Origin: Rhodospirillaceae bacterium
Lineage (GTDB): Bacteria; Pseudomonadota; Alphaproteobacteria; Kiloniellales; DSM-21159
DNA length: 64,000 nt
Direction of reading: 5' to 3'
NCBI GenBank assembly: GCA_006969625.1
Contig: CP030885.1
Coordinates: 1,426,001-1,490,000, forward strand
The translations under genes and the position numbers were made by a program. Positions 45,449 through 56,474 of this stretch are shown here, one piece after another. The notes beneath the pieces are model-generated. The model did no database searches and was not told the DNA's origin. It saw only the letters and a list, made by a program, of their open reading frames with translations. Every line of letters starts with the position of its first letter. Position 1 is the first letter of the stretch.

Positions 45449-46342
45449 ATGGCGATGGCTGAGGAAGCGTGCGTAGCGCGCGGTCGATATCTCTCGGTCG
45501 AAGAGGGCTTCAACATCGAGAGGCCAGCTCTCGCTCCGTGCGATTTCCAGCGGGAGCGCGAGCTTGCCGTCTCGGCCGACAAGGCCAGCGGGGTGATCGA
45601 GCTGGACAGCGGTGCGGGTCTCGGATCGAAGCGTCCGGCCACCTCGCCCCTGATGCTTGCCAGCTTCGTGCGGATCCGCGCAGGAGACATCGTGACCGTG
45701 CAGGAGCGGGCGACCGGAACGATCTTCTACGTTTGTCGCGGAGCAGGGCGGTCGAGCTGGAACGCTGGCGCTTTGGCCTGGGCGCAAGGCGACGTGTTTT
45801 GCCTACCCGGCGGCGCCTCGGTAGAGCACTCGGCTGGGCCGGAGGATTGTCTGCTCTATGCGGTCAGCGACCGGCCGGCGCTTGAATTTGCCGGTGTGCG
45901 GCCGGTGCCCTGGGCCGACGCTCCGGTCGAGCCGGTGCGCTATCCGGCGGCTCGGCTGGCCGAGCAACTCGAGGCCCTCGGGTCGCGTACCATGGACGCG
46001 GCGGCGGCGGGCCGGGCGCTGTTTCTGAGCAGCGCAGGCATGGAGGGCCGGCGCACCTGCCTGCCAACGCTGACTGCCACGCTGAATCTCGTTCTGCCGG
46101 GGGAGCGGCAGCGCCCGCACAAGCACAACGCGGCGGCCGTCGTCTTCGTCATTCGTGGCGGCGGCGTGCAGTCGCGCATCGGCGAGCGGACTTTCCCCTG
46201 GCACGAGCATGCGGTGTTGTTGACGCCGCCGTTGTCGGTGCATTCCCATGAGAACGCCGGGAACGCGCCTGGGGTGGCGCTGATCGTCCAGGATGGCGGG
46301 CTACACTACCACACGCGAACCATGGGCTTCGCCTTCGCGTAG
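45449..46342 (+). CDS. Double-cupin protein, gentisate 1,2-dioxygenase-like
   Basis: 297 residues with two cupin domains. The C-terminal cupin keeps the metal histidines (RPHKHNAAAVVFV, about residues 228-230, and SVHSHEN) and ends like gentisate dioxygenases (LIVQDGGLHYHTRTMGF). The N-terminal cupin (about 80-150) has lost the His pair (TIFYVCRGAGRSSWNAG). Start at 45449 was chosen because GGGAGGG lies 8 bases before it. No aromatic-degradation genes are near, so the substrate is unknown. Confidence 0.75.
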   Translation: MAMAEEACVARGRYLSVEEGFNIERPALAPCDFQRERELAVSADKASGVIELDSGAGLGSKRPATSPLMLASFVRIRAGDIVTVQERATGTIFYVCRGAGRSSWNAGALAWAQGDVFCLPGGASVEHSAGPEDCLLYAVSDRPALEFAGVRPVPWADAPVEPVRYPAARLAEQLEALGSRTMDAAAAGRALFLSSAGMEGRRTCLPTLTATLNLVLPGERQRPHKHNAAAVVFVIRGGGVQSRIGERTFPWHEHAVLLTPPLSVHSHENAGNAPGVALIVQDGGLHYHTRTMGFAFA

Positions 46343-46456
46343 GACGGCGAAGCCGGCGTCAGAAGGCCCTGCTGGGCGGGACACGACGAGCCGGCCGGAC
46401 GCACACCTCAGCGCACCCGGCCCGTCTCACGCCGCCGCCGATGCGGAGCTCGTGTC

Positions 46457-46798
<342 letters not shown>

Positions 46799-46854
46799 GG
46801 CCTCGGTGTCCTCGGTGTTGGTGTGGCGTGGTCGCTGCCAGAGCTCCCGCGCGT

Positions 46855-47094
46855 CTACTGCTCGTTGGGCGGCGAGGTCTGCAGCGCCAGGGCGTGCAGT
46901 TCGTTGCCCATGCGGCCCTGCAGCGCCTGGTAAACCATCTGGTGTTGCTGCACCCGGCTCTTGCCGCGGAAGGATTCGGAAACGACGTAGGCGGCGTAGT
47001 GGTCGCCGTCACCGGCCAGATCCTCGATGGTGACCTTGGCGTCGGGCATCGCCTGTTTGATGAGCTGCTCGATCTCGCCCACGTTCATCGGCAT
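46855..47094 (-). CDS. bolA: BolA-family protein
   Basis: 79 residues. Family features: IEDLAGDGDHYAAYVVSE and the conserved FRGKSRVQQHQMVYQAL helix, with His as the probable cluster ligand. Partner of the monothiol glutaredoxin encoded next. Lies 27 bases after purL. Confidence 0.94.
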   Translation of the reverse strand: MPMNVGEIEQLIKQAMPDAKVTIEDLAGDGDHYAAYVVSESFRGKSRVQQHQMVYQALQGRMGNELHALALQTSPPNEQ

Positions 47095-47121
47095 CGTGCG
47101 TTCGAACCCCTCTTGTCCCGC

Positions 47122-49325
<2,204 letters not shown>

Positions 49326-49329
<4 letters not shown>

Positions 49330-50009
49330 GCCAACGCCTCGACAATGCCGTCGAACAGCTTGCGGCCGTCGGTGCCGCCGTGCAGCGGGTCGGTGGCGTC
49401 CTCCGGGTGCGGCATCAGGCCCAGCACCGTCTTGCTCTCGTTGAACACCCCGGCGATGTCGTCCAGCGCGCCGTTCGGATTGGCCTCGCCCGGCGCGCCG
49501 CCGGCGACGTAGCGAAAGGCGATCTGGCCGTTGTCGGCCAGGCGCCGGTGGCCCTCGTCGTCGATGAAGTAGTTGCCGTCCATGTGCGCCACGGGGGTGT
49601 CGAAGGTCTCCCCTGCGGCAAAGCGCCCGGTAAAGAGGGTTTGCGGGTTCTCGACCCGCAGCGTGACGGTGCGGCAGACGAAGCGCAGGTGCGCGTTGCG
49701 CAGAAGCGCCCCGGGCAGCAGCCCCGTCTCGGTCAGCACCTGGAAGCCGTTGCACACCCCCAGCACCGGGACGCCGGCCTCGGCGCGCGCGATCACCTCG
49801 CGCATCACCGGGCTGCGCGCGGCCATGGCGCCGGCGCGCAGGTAGTCGCCGTGGGCGAAGCCGCCGGGCAGCACGATCAGGTCGACCGGCGGGATCTCGG
49901 TATCCTTGTGGAAGACCAGGGCGGGATGCCGGCCAGAGGCGCGCTCCAGCGCCCTGACCATATCCCTCTCCCGGTTGGTGCCGGGAAAGACGACGACAGC
50001 GGATTTCAT
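49326..50009 (-). CDS. purQ: Phosphoribosylformylglycinamidine synthase subunit PurQ (glutaminase)
   Basis: 227 residues. Class I glutamine amidotransferase: nucleophile Cys86 in VLGVCNGFQ and His201/Glu203 in [10 protein letters not shown]. The start [14 protein letters not shown] is the usual PurQ N terminus. Overlaps purL by four bases and follows purS by ten. Confidence 0.97.
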
Positions 50010-50019
50010 CGCGCGCGCC

Positions 50020-50262
50020 CTAAGCTTCCAGGTCGATGGCGTAGTTCTCGATCACCGTGTTGGCCAACAGCTTGCGGCACATCTCCTCGACCTTGCTGCG
50101 CGCCGCCTGCGGGTCGCTCTCGGCCAGAGTCAACTCGATCACCTTGCCCTGGCGCACTTCCTCGATGCCGCCGAAGCCGAGCGTGTCGAGGGCATGCTCG
50201 ATCGCCTTGCCCTGGGGGTCGAGCACCCCGGGCTTCAGGGTGACGTGGACGCGCGCCTTCAT
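50020..50262 (-). CDS. purS: Phosphoribosylformylglycinamidine synthase subunit PurS
   Basis: 80 residues. Structural subunit bringing PurQ and PurL together. Typical: [20 protein letters not shown] and a C terminus [13 protein letters not shown]. Lies between purC and purQ on the minus strand. Confidence 0.96.
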   Translation of the reverse strand: MKARVHVTLKPGVLDPQGKAIEHALDTLGFGGIEEVRQGKVIELTLAESDPQAARSKVEEMCRKLLANTVIENYAIDLEA

Positions 50263-50344
50263 GGTCGGGGACTCCGGGCCGTGCTGCGAAAGTGGCGCCG
50301 AACCTAGCCCCGGCGCGGCGGACCTGCAACGGCGCTGCAGCGCG

Positions 50345-51109
50345 CTACTGGACGACCTTGGGGCCCTGGATGTCCATCGGGCCGGCCTCGGGCAGCACCC
50401 CCAGGCGGCGGGCGACCTCCTGGTAGGCCTCGGCGACGCCGCCCAGGTCGCGGCGGAAGCGGTCCTTGTCCAGCTTCTCGTTCGTCTTGACGTCCCACAG
50501 GCGGCAGGAGTCCGGGCTGATCTCGTCGGCCAGCACGATGCGCATCTGCTCCTCCTCGTCCCACAAGCGGCCGAATTCCAGCTTGAAGTCGACCAGCTTG
50601 AGGCCGACACCGAGCAGCAGGCCGGAGAGGAAGTCGTTGATGCGCAGCGCGAGCTGCAGCATGTCGTCGAGGTCCTGGGTGGCGGCCCAGCCGAAGGCGG
50701 TGATGTGTTCTTCGGTGACCAGCGGGTCGCCCAGCTCGTCGTTCTTCAGGTAGTACTCGACGATGGAGCGTGGCAGCGGCGTGCCCTCCTCCATCTTGAA
50801 GCGTTGGGCGAAGCTGCCGGCGGCGACGTTGCGCACCACCACCTCGAGCGGGACGATCTCCACCTCGCGGACGAGCTGCTCGCGCATGTTCAGGCGGCGC
50901 ACGAAGTGGGTCGGCACGCCGATCTCCGCCAGGCGCAGCATGAAGTACTCGCTGATGCGGTTGTTCAGCACGCCCTTGCCGGTGATCACGCCCGTCTTCT
51001 GGGCGTTGAAGGCTGTGGCGTCGTCCTTGAAGTACTGCACCACCGTCCCAGGCTCCGGCCCCTCGAAGATCACCTTGGCCTTGCCCTCGTAGATCCGTCT
51101 GCGTCGCAT
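50345..51109 (-). CDS. purC: Phosphoribosylaminoimidazole-succinocarboxamide synthase (SAICAR synthetase)
   Basis: 254 residues. N terminus [19 protein letters not shown], then [13 protein letters not shown], and the signature region [18 protein letters not shown] and [10 protein letters not shown]. Start at 51109 gives the family N terminus; an in-frame ATG 42 bases upstream is less likely. A good promoter lies about 110 bases ahead of the ATG (51221-51249). Confidence 0.96.
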   Translation of the reverse strand: MRRRRIYEGKAKVIFEGPEPGTVVQYFKDDATAFNAQKTGVITGKGVLNNRISEYFMLRLAEIGVPTHFVRRLNMREQLVREVEIVPLEVVVRNVAAGSFAQRFKMEEGTPLPRSIVEYYLKNDELGDPLVTEEHITAFGWAATQDLDDMLQLALRINDFLSGLLLGVGLKLVDFKLEFGRLWDEEEQMRIVLADEISPDSCRLWDVKTNEKLDKDRFRRDLGGVAEAYQEVARRLGVLPEAGPMDIQGPKVVQ

Positions 51110-51220
51110 CTCGTTTCGATCCGAAGAAGGGGAAAAGGCGGCGGCGGCCACGGTCGCCGGATCCGAGAAGTCAGAACCCGACCTGGCGCCTTTCGCCCGT
51201 TCCGCTGTGGGGAGACCCGC

Positions 51221-51249
51221 TATATAGCAGCCGGACCGCCGCGAAACAA
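51221..51249 (-). promoter_or_regulatory. Sigma70-type promoter for the purC operon
   Basis: On the minus strand TTGTTT (51249-51244), 17-base spacer, TATATA (51226-51221). This is the closest to consensus in the window. It lies in the 164-base spacer between the NRDE gene and purC. Confidence 0.6.
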
Positions 51250-51273
51250 TCTGAGGCGCGGCGGACCGCGGGT

Positions 51274-52029
51274 TCAGGCGACGATCGGCTCATAGACCGC
51301 CTCGTCGGGCGGCCCGTCGGCGAACCACCAGATCGGCCGCACGCCGGGCCGCTGATGGCTGGGCAGCGCGATCAGCGAGCTGGACAGGGTGCCGAAGCCG
51401 CTCGGCAGGGCGACCGTCATCGCCCCCTCCGGCCCGACCGCCGGGTCGTGCTCGCGACTGGCCAGCAGGCGCTGCCAATCGGACCAGTCGCCGTCCCCGG
51501 GCTCGGGCGGGCTGGCCGCCTTGAAGCGCGGCAGGAACCAGCCGATGCGCGGCGACTTGGTGTCGTTGCGGTCGGCCGCGGTGATCATGGACACGCCCGG
51601 CGGCAGCGGCTGGACCACGACGCTTTCCGCGTCGTCGCCCAGGTGGCGCAGCCAAAAGGCTTCGCTGGAATCGGCGATCACTAGGTTGAAGCTGCGATAG
51701 GCGGCCGGCTCGAGGTCGGCGAGCGCCTCGACCGCCGCACGGGCGTCGGCGTGGTCGAGGGCTTCCAGCACCAGCTCGCCGCGGCTGCGCTTGCCGGCCG
51801 CCGGCCCCAGGCTGCCGAAGCGGTTGAGCACGCAGGCCAGCACGCCGTGGTCGTTCAGGCCCAGCCAGGAGCCGCCGGCCAACTCGTCCATGCCGGCGAC
51901 CACCTCAGGGCGGTCGGGCCAGTGGCGTCCAGGGGCCCGCCAGGGACGGCCCGCCATCTCGTCGCGGTTGCCGGCGAAGATCAGCGGCCAGTCGTGATGG
52001 GGGCGGCGGAGCAGGACGACGGAGCACAT
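51274..52029 (-). CDS. NRDE-family (TANGO2-like) protein
   Basis: 251 residues. N-terminal Cys2 followed by [14 protein letters not shown] carries the NRDE signature (residues 18-24) of the TANGO2 family, which has an Ntn-hydrolase-like start. [15 protein letters not shown] and the final [12 protein letters not shown] are conserved regions. Human TANGO2 deficiency affects heme and lipid handling; in bacteria the role is unknown. Same strand and upstream of the purC promoter. Confidence 0.88.
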   Translation of the reverse strand: MCSVVLLRRPHHDWPLIFAGNRDEMAGRPWRAPGRHWPDRPEVVAGMDELAGGSWLGLNDHGVLACVLNRFGSLGPAAGKRSRGELVLEALDHADARAAVEALADLEPAAYRSFNLVIADSSEAFWLRHLGDDAESVVVQPLPPGVSMITAADRNDTKSPRIGWFLPRFKAASPPEPGDGDWSDWQRLLASREHDPAVGPEGAMTVALPSGFGTLSSSLIALPSHQRPGVRPIWWFADGPPDEAVYEPIVA

Positions 52030-52179
52030 GGCGGCGGCAGCATAGGCGCTGTTGGGTTTCGGTTCACCTGTCGCGGCCCAGAAGCTATAACGACGCCGAT
52101 TCCAAGCGCCGGGTTCCGGCCCGACCGCGCGAGCGCCCGCATGGCATCAGGCCCGCACAGCAAGAGGATTGTCCGCACC

Positions 52180-52497
52180 ATGAGCTTCAGCGATCGCGAA
52201 AAGGCGTTCGAGGACAAGTACCAGCACGATCAGGAGCTGCAGTTCCGCGTCGACGTGCGCCGCAACAAGCTGCTGGGCCTGTGGGCGGCGGAGATGATGG
52301 ACATCAAGGGCGAGGCGGCCGAGGCCTACGCCAAGGAGGTCATCTCCTCCGACTTCGAGGAGGTCGGGCACGAGGACGTCTACCGCAAGGTCATGGGGGA
52401 CCTGCAGGACAAGGGCGTCGAGATCAGCGAGCACAAGCTGCGCAAGAAGATGGACGAGCTGCTGGCCGTGGCCAAGCAGCAGGTGATGACCGAATAG
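52180..52497 (+). CDS. ATPase inhibitor zeta subunit (DUF1476)
   Basis: 105 residues, highly charged and helical. The DUF1476 pattern is clear: SFSDREKAFEDKYQHDQEL, then RRNKLLGLWAAE and DLQDKGVEISEHKLRKK (part). In Paracoccus this protein is the zeta subunit that inhibits F1FO-ATP synthase hydrolysis through its N-terminal helix. Found only in alphaproteobacteria, so it is a lineage marker. ATG at 52180. A clear terminator follows. Confidence 0.93.
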   Translation: MSFSDREKAFEDKYQHDQELQFRVDVRRNKLLGLWAAEMMDIKGEAAEAYAKEVISSDFEEVGHEDVYRKVMGDLQDKGVEISEHKLRKKMDELLAVAKQQVMTE

Positions 52498-52553
52498 CCG
52501 GGTGGGGCGCTGGCCGCAGACGCGCCGGCACCGCCGATCCGCCGCAGACAGCA

Positions 52554-52588
52554 AGGGGCGCCCGCCGCGCGACGGGCGCCCCTGTTTC
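52554..52588 (+). terminator. Rho-independent terminator of the zeta-inhibitor gene
   Basis: Perfect 11-bp stem (AGGGGCGCCCG 52554-52564, CGGGCGCCCCT 52573-52583, 8-base loop) followed by GTTTC. Lies 56 bases after the stop; the short T run makes it moderate. Confidence 0.65.
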
Positions 52589-52648
52589 GTGTGCTCCCTG
52601 CTCGTGTGCGTTGAAGCGACCGAGCCCCGGCCGGCCGCGGGTGCGTGC

Positions 52649-52900
52649 TCAGGCCGTCCAGAAGGGCTTGGAGGCCTCGCGTTCGACCGTCTTGCGGTCC
52701 AGGCCGATGTCCCGCAGCAGCCGCGGATCCATCTCCTGCAACGCGCGGCGCTCTTCGTGGCGGGCCTGCCAGACGTAGAGTGTCCGCAGGACGGCGTCGA
52801 GCAGGGAGGTCGGCGCGTCGGCCGGTCGGCGCCCGGCAGTGCGGGCCAGGGTGGGCCGGGAGAACCGCCGGGTCGCGAAGCTGCCGTTGAATGTCGTCAT
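52649..52900 (-). CDS. DUF1127 family protein
   Basis: 83 residues. A basic N terminus (RRFSRPTLARTAGRR) is followed by the YjiS-like helical domain with the hallmark RRALQEMDPRLLRDIGLDR near residues 55-73. ATG at 52900 is preceded by GAGGAG at 9 bases; an earlier in-frame ATG at 52915 lacks that. Larger members of the family bind RNA or affect phosphate, carbon metabolism and motility. Divergent from the LysR regulator gene. Confidence 0.87.
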   Translation of the reverse strand: MTTFNGSFATRRFSRPTLARTAGRRPADAPTSLLDAVLRTLYVWQARHEERRALQEMDPRLLRDIGLDRKTVEREASKPFWTA

Positions 52901-53042
52901 GACAATTCTCCTCATGCCGTGGATGCGTGGCGGATTTGCCGCTCCATCCTTGTCATGCTTAGAGATACTGCGTCATGATGAGCGTCACAAACGACCTTAT
53001 CTCAGAGGTCAGATTAGTTTTGTTTTTGTGAGAATGGGAGCT

Positions 53043-54035
53043 ATGCGCCGCCGTCTGCCGCCGCTGAACAGCCTGCGCGCCTTCGAGGCCGCGGCCCGCC
53101 ACCTGTCCTTTACCAAGGCCGCCGAGGAGTTGAACGTCACGCAGGCGGCGATCAGCCATCAGGTCAAGGCGCTGGAGGACCACCTGGGTGTGCTGCTGTT
53201 CCGCCGCCTCAACCGCGCGCTGGCGTTGACCGAGGCGGGACGCGGCCTGCTCTCGCCCGCGCGCGAGGCCTTCGACCTGCTGGACGTCGCGGTGCAGCGG
53301 CTGCGCCAGGCCGAGGCGGGTGGTCCGCTGCGGGTTTCGGTGCTTTCCTCCTTCGCCGCCAAGTGGCTGCTGCCGCGGCTCGTGCGCTTCCGGGCCCTGC
53401 ATCCGGACATCGACGTGCTGGTCTCCGCCGACGATCGCCTCGTCGACCTCGAGCGCGACGAGATCGACGTCGGCATTCGTTACGGCGCCGGCGGCTATCC
53501 GGGGCTGCGGGTCGACTGGCTGCTCGGCGACGAGATCCTGCCGGTCTGCGCGCCCTCGCTGCTGGAGGGTCCGCATCCGCTGCGCGGGCCGGCGGACCTG
53601 AAGCACCACACCCTGCTGCACGACGAGGTGAGCGGCACTGCCGACAGTCCCGACTGGCGCGTCTGGTTCCGGGCGGCCGGGCTGAAGAACGGCGGCATCG
53701 ATCCCGAGCGCGGGCCCGGCTACTCGCACATGGCGATGGTGCTGGAGGCGGCGATCGCCGGAGAGGGGGTGGCGCTCGGCCGCCTCTCGCTCGCCTGCGA
53801 CGACCTGCGCGCCGGGCGGCTGGTCTGCCCCTTCGGCCCGCGCCTGCGCACTCGCTACGCCTACTGGATCGTCTCCAGCCACGCGCTCGCCGAGCGGCCC
53901 AAGGTCAAGGCCTTCCGGGAATGGCTGCTGGCCGAAGCGGGCGCCGAGACGACGCCGCACAGCCTGCTGGAGCGCCCCCCGGAGGCGGAGGCGCAGGAGT
54001 CCGGGGAGCACGAGGCCGTGCCGTCAGTGCGATAG
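53043..54035 (+). CDS. LysR-type regulator (GcvA group)
   Basis: 330 residues. N-terminal winged helix PPLNSLRAFEAAARHLSFTKAAEELNVTQ (part) with ISHQVKALEDHLG, characteristic of the GcvA/AmpR group, then an effector domain from about residue 95 (LRVSVLSSFAAKWLLPRLV). Start at 53043 gives the normal RRRLPPLNSLRAF; ATG at 53034 is an alternative. The spacer to the divergent DUF1127 gene (142 bases) includes ATTAG (near 53014), the complement of the GcvA core CTAAT. Confidence 0.9.
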   Translation: MRRRLPPLNSLRAFEAAARHLSFTKAAEELNVTQAAISHQVKALEDHLGVLLFRRLNRALALTEAGRGLLSPAREAFDLLDVAVQRLRQAEAGGPLRVSVLSSFAAKWLLPRLVRFRALHPDIDVLVSADDRLVDLERDEIDVGIRYGAGGYPGLRVDWLLGDEILPVCAPSLLEGPHPLRGPADLKHHTLLHDEVSGTADSPDWRVWFRAAGLKNGGIDPERGPGYSHMAMVLEAAIAGEGVALGRLSLACDDLRAGRLVCPFGPRLRTRYAYWIVSSHALAERPKVKAFREWLLAEAGAETTPHSLLERPPEAEAQESGEHEAVPSVR

Positions 54036-54148
54036 GCGATCTGCGTCCCAGGCACGTGCGCGCGGCGGGGCGGGAGTGCTATAGCAATAGCAGGCGGGCA
54101 CACCGTGTCCGCCGCTCCGCGCCTCGAACGTCGAAAGAACCTTCCCGC

Positions 54149-55327
54149 ATGACCCGTCCTTCCGCCCAGTCCTTGCAGATGATCGAGCGGCTGATCGCCT
54201 TTGACACCACCAGCCGCAACTCCAACCTCAGCTTGATCGAGTACGTGCGGGACTATCTCGCCGACCTCGGCGCCGACTGCGAACTGATCTACGACGCAAC
54301 CGGGCAGAAGGCGAACCTCTATGCCACCTTGGGCCCCGCCGACAAAGCGGGCGTCGCGCTGTCCGGCCATACCGACGTGGTGCCGGTCGACGGCCAGGAG
54401 TGGGACACCGACCCCTGGCAGGTGGAAGAGAAGGACGGCAAGCTGTTTGGGCGCGGCACCTGCGACATGAAGTCCTTCGTCGCCGTCGCCCTGGCCAAGG
54501 CGCCGGCATTCGCCGCGGCCGACCTCAAGCTGCCGGTGCACTTCGCGTTTTCCTATGACGAGGAGGTGGGTTGCCTGGGCGTGCGGCCGATGCTCAAGCG
54601 CCTGGCCGAGCTGCCGGTGCGCCCGGCCATGGCGGTGATCGGCGAGCCCACCGACATGAAGGTGATCAACGCGCACAAGGGCAAGCTGAGCCTGACCGGC
54701 CACGTGCGCGGCTTCGAGTCCCACTCTTCGCTGGCGCCGACTGGAGTCAACGCCGTTGAGTATGCCGCGCGCCTCGTCGTCAAGCTGCAGGAGCTGGCGC
54801 AGCGCAAGCAGGCCGAGGGGCCGTTCGACGCGCAGTTCGACGTGCCGCACACGACGGTGCACACCGGCACAATCCAGGGCGGAACGGCGCTGAACATCGT
54901 GCCGAAGGACTGCACGTTCGAGTTCGAGTTCCGCAACCTGCCGAACGAAGATCCGCAGGCGCTGCTGGCCGAGCTACAGCGCTACGCGGCCGAGCTGGAA
55001 GTGGAGATGCAGGCCAAGCGGCCCGGCACCGGCATCCGCTTCGAGGAGCTCTCGACCTTCGCGCCGCTCGACACGCCGGCCGACCACCCGGTGGTCTCGC
55101 TGGCCCAGGCGCTCGCCGGCGCCAATGCCACCGGCAAGGTCGCCTTCGGCACCGAGGCGGGGCTGTTCAGCGAGTCCGGCATCCCCGCCGTGGTGTGCGG
55201 CCCGGGCTCCATCGAGCAGGCGCACAAGCCGAACGAATTCGTCGCGCTCGAGCAGGTCGCGCTGTGCGAGCGCTTTCTCGACCGCCTCACCGAGCGTCTG
55301 GTGGACGGAACGGCGACCGCCGCGTAG
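54149..55327 (+). CDS. argE: Acetylornithine deacetylase
   Basis: 392-residue M20 zinc hydrolase that makes ornithine in arginine synthesis. Metal and catalytic residues: His74 and Asp76 in SGHTDVVPV, Asp106 in GTCDMKSF, Glu138/Glu139 in YDEEVGC, GEPTDMK, and His late in AHKPNEF. LSLTGHVRGFESHSS is the dimerisation region. Other M20 family substrates are possible but motifs match ArgE well. Confidence 0.92.
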   Translation: MTRPSAQSLQMIERLIAFDTTSRNSNLSLIEYVRDYLADLGADCELIYDATGQKANLYATLGPADKAGVALSGHTDVVPVDGQEWDTDPWQVEEKDGKLFGRGTCDMKSFVAVALAKAPAFAAADLKLPVHFAFSYDEEVGCLGVRPMLKRLAELPVRPAMAVIGEPTDMKVINAHKGKLSLTGHVRGFESHSSLAPTGVNAVEYAARLVVKLQELAQRKQAEGPFDAQFDVPHTTVHTGTIQGGTALNIVPKDCTFEFEFRNLPNEDPQALLAELQRYAAELEVEMQAKRPGTGIRFEELSTFAPLDTPADHPVVSLAQALAGANATGKVAFGTEAGLFSESGIPAVVCGPGSIEQAHKPNEFVALEQVALCERFLDRLTERLVDGTATAA

Positions 55328-55340
55328 GGGCGGCGCTGCC

Positions 55341-56450
55341 GTGAGTCCCCGCGACAGCGAGACCTCGAGCCGGACCCAGCCGGCGAAGCCGGCGCTTCCC
55401 ACGCTGCGCGCGCGGGCGCCCGGCATCGCCTTGGCGCTGGTGCTGGGCAGCCTCGGCGGCTGGGGGGCGGCCGCACTGGCGCTGCCGCTGCCCTGGATGA
55501 TCGGCGCCATGACGGCGACCACGGTCGCCGCCGTCGCCGGCGCGCCGATCGCCATGGCCCAGCCGCTGCGCACCGTCATGGTCGCGGTGCTCGGCGTCAT
55601 GCTCGGCAGCGGCTTCACGCCGGAGATCCTGGCGCGCCTGGACGAGTGGGCGGTCAGTTTGGCCGCGCTGATCGGCTATATCGCCCTGGCCGGCGGGGCC
55701 GGCCTGTTCTACTTCCGGCGCGTCTGCGGCTACGACCGGGTCACGGCCTACTTCTCCGCCATGCCGGGCGGCCTTTCGGAGATGATCCTGGTCGGCGGCG
55801 AGATGGGCGGCGATGCGCGCCGCATCTCCCTGGCGCATGCCTCGCGCCTGCTGATCGTCGTCTTGAGCATCCCCTTCGCCTTCCGCTGGCTCGACAGCCT
55901 GGAGCCGGGCGACCGGCCGCCGGCGGGCCTGCCGATCGACACGATCCCGCCGCTCGACCTGGGCATCCTGGCACTCTGCGGCGTGGTCGGCTTCGTGCTG
56001 GCGCGGGCGGTCAAGGTGCCGGCCGCCGCGGTGGTCGGCCCGATGCTGGCCAGCGCCGCGGTGCATCTGGCCGGCTGGACCCAGGCGAGCCCGCCGATCG
56101 AGCTGGTCTCTGCAGCCCAGGTGGCGGTCGGCGCGGCGATCGGCGCGCGCTTCGCCGGCACCGACCTGCGGCTGGTGCTGCAGACGCTCGTTCAATCGCT
56201 TGGCGCGACGGCGATCCTGGTCACGGTGACGCTGCTGTTCGCCGGCGGGCTCGGTCTGCTGCTCGACCTCGATGCGCGGGCGCTGGTGCTCGCCTTCGCG
56301 CCCGGCGGGCTGGCGGAGATGAGCCTGATCGCCATTGCGCTGGGGGCCGACGCCGCCTTCGTCGCCACCCACCACATCGTGCGCATCGTGCTGATCGTCG
56401 TTCTCGCGCCGGCGGCGTTCCGCCTGATGGGGCGGCGCGACTCGAGCTAG
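55341..56450 (+). CDS. AbrB-family membrane protein (ammonia monooxygenase-like, PF05145)
   Basis: 369 residues with two repeats of about five helices. First repeat: LALPLPWMIGAMTATTVA and VMLGSGFTPE; AYFSAMPGGLSEMILVGG follows, and the second repeat has VPAAAVVGPMLASAAVH and VLAFAPGGLAEMSLIAIALG. Annotated as AbrB regulators or ammonia monooxygenases by old naming; actual function probably transport. GTG start at 55341. Ends in a 14-bp duplication shared with the nuclease gene. Confidence 0.85.
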   Translation: MSPRDSETSSRTQPAKPALPTLRARAPGIALALVLGSLGGWGAAALALPLPWMIGAMTATTVAAVAGAPIAMAQPLRTVMVAVLGVMLGSGFTPEILARLDEWAVSLAALIGYIALAGGAGLFYFRRVCGYDRVTAYFSAMPGGLSEMILVGGEMGGDARRISLAHASRLLIVVLSIPFAFRWLDSLEPGDRPPAGLPIDTIPPLDLGILALCGVVGFVLARAVKVPAAAVVGPMLASAAVHLAGWTQASPPIELVSAAQVAVGAAIGARFAGTDLRLVLQTLVQSLGATAILVTVTLLFAGGLGLLLDLDARALVLAFAPGGLAEMSLIAIALGADAAFVATHHIVRIVLIVVLAPAAFRLMGRRDSS

Positions 56451-56474
56451 CTCTCGCCGCCTAGCTCTCGCCGC
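56447..56474. repeat. Perfect 14-bp tandem duplication over two convergent stop codons
   Basis: CTAGCTCTCGCCGC occurs twice back to back (56447-56460, 56461-56474). The first copy contains the TAG of the AbrB-type gene, the second begins with the CTA that is the stop of the nuclease on the other strand. Confidence 0.9.
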
